Positions 12,673 to 12,673 of a stretch of DNA of 12,673 nt are shown here, in pieces. Each line of letters opens with the position of its first letter. The first letter of the stretch is position 1. The position numbers and the translations under genes were made by a program. The notes beneath the pieces are model-generated. The model did no database searches. It was not told where the DNA came from and worked only from the letters and a program-made list of their open reading frames with translations. Source of the DNA: Pseudocoprococcus catus (lineage in GTDB: Bacteria; Bacillota; Clostridia; Lachnospirales; Lachnospiraceae); NCBI RefSeq assembly GCF_902381825.1, contig NZ_LR698973.1:2197116-2209788 (forward strand), in the 5' to 3' direction.

Positions 12673-12673
12673 A

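Larger units (their letters stand above)
11990..12673 (-). mobile_element. IS3-family (IS150-like) insertion sequence, 3' part
   Basis: The terminal inverted repeat begins with TG at 11990 (TGAACTGC..CCGTCAAGTAGACAA), the usual TG..ACTG..AAGT.GACAA form of IS3-family ends. The orfB transposase reads toward it from beyond the window edge. The other end, orfA and the target duplication are outside the window. Confidence 0.8.

Overview
The window looks like an accessory region of a low-to-moderate-GC, Gram-positive anaerobe, most likely a gut Lachnospiraceae-type Clostridium relative. This is an inference. It rests on strong AGGAGG-type ribosome binding sites, a large CnaB/SpaA-type surface adhesin with a C-terminal hydrophobic anchor and RRRRER tail, a small secreted protein resembling the DUF6147 family, a phage-type protein, and remnants of IS200/IS605, IS3 and Rpn-like elements. 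No ribosomal, tRNA or core metabolic gene is present. Almost every gene is on the minus strand.

Layout from left to right. At 1-350 lies a decayed tnpB (IS605 OrfB) remnant. At 585-1310 a short membrane-anchored coiled-coil protein sits between two clear intrinsic terminators. At 1413-6578 is the dominant gene, a 1721-residue modular adhesin: signal peptide, Thr/Glu-rich stalk, thioester-domain-like head with a Cys, three alternating CnaB+SpaA pairs, three more SpaA-like domains, and an atypical sorting signal. At 6711-6990 there is a terminator, the orphan 3' end of an unrecognised gene and an IS200/IS605 right-end hairpin. At 6973-7448 two overlapping ORFs look like one DUF3592-like membrane protein split by a one-base shift in a T6 run. 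At 7454-7502 is an unusual multi-part hairpin. At 7533-10231 a run of closely packed small minus-strand genes includes a Panacea-domain (DUF4065) protein next to a three-helix membrane protein (a candidate toxin-antitoxin pair), a phage-type protein, a winged-helix-like/zinc-ribbon protein, a GNAT-like protein with a zinc knuckle, and two unrecognised proteins. At 10414-10497 only the first 27 codons of an Rpn-type nuclease/transposase remain. At 10492-11224 two overlapping unrecognised genes form an operon. At 11483-11968 a secreted Ser/Thr-rich protein is encoded on the plus strand, with a 6-codon leader ORF upstream. From 11990 to the end an IS3-family element begins, and it appears to have landed in that gene's terminator.

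The strongest unexplained signal is a 13-bp perfect palindrome, GGAATTWAATTCC, present three times (6667, 10340, 11300). Each copy lies 75-110 bp upstream of the start of a minus-strand transcription unit: the adhesin, the small-gene run, and the two-gene operon. At two of the three it sits 16-19 bp upstream of a plausible -35 box, where an activator would bind. This suggests that one unidentified regulator controls the adhesin and both accessory operons together. The second lead is the 7.5-10.2 kb run, which has the look of a defence or toxin-antitoxin island: the Panacea/membrane pair is a recognisable type, and the GNAT/zinc-ribbon group beside it is not one I can name.
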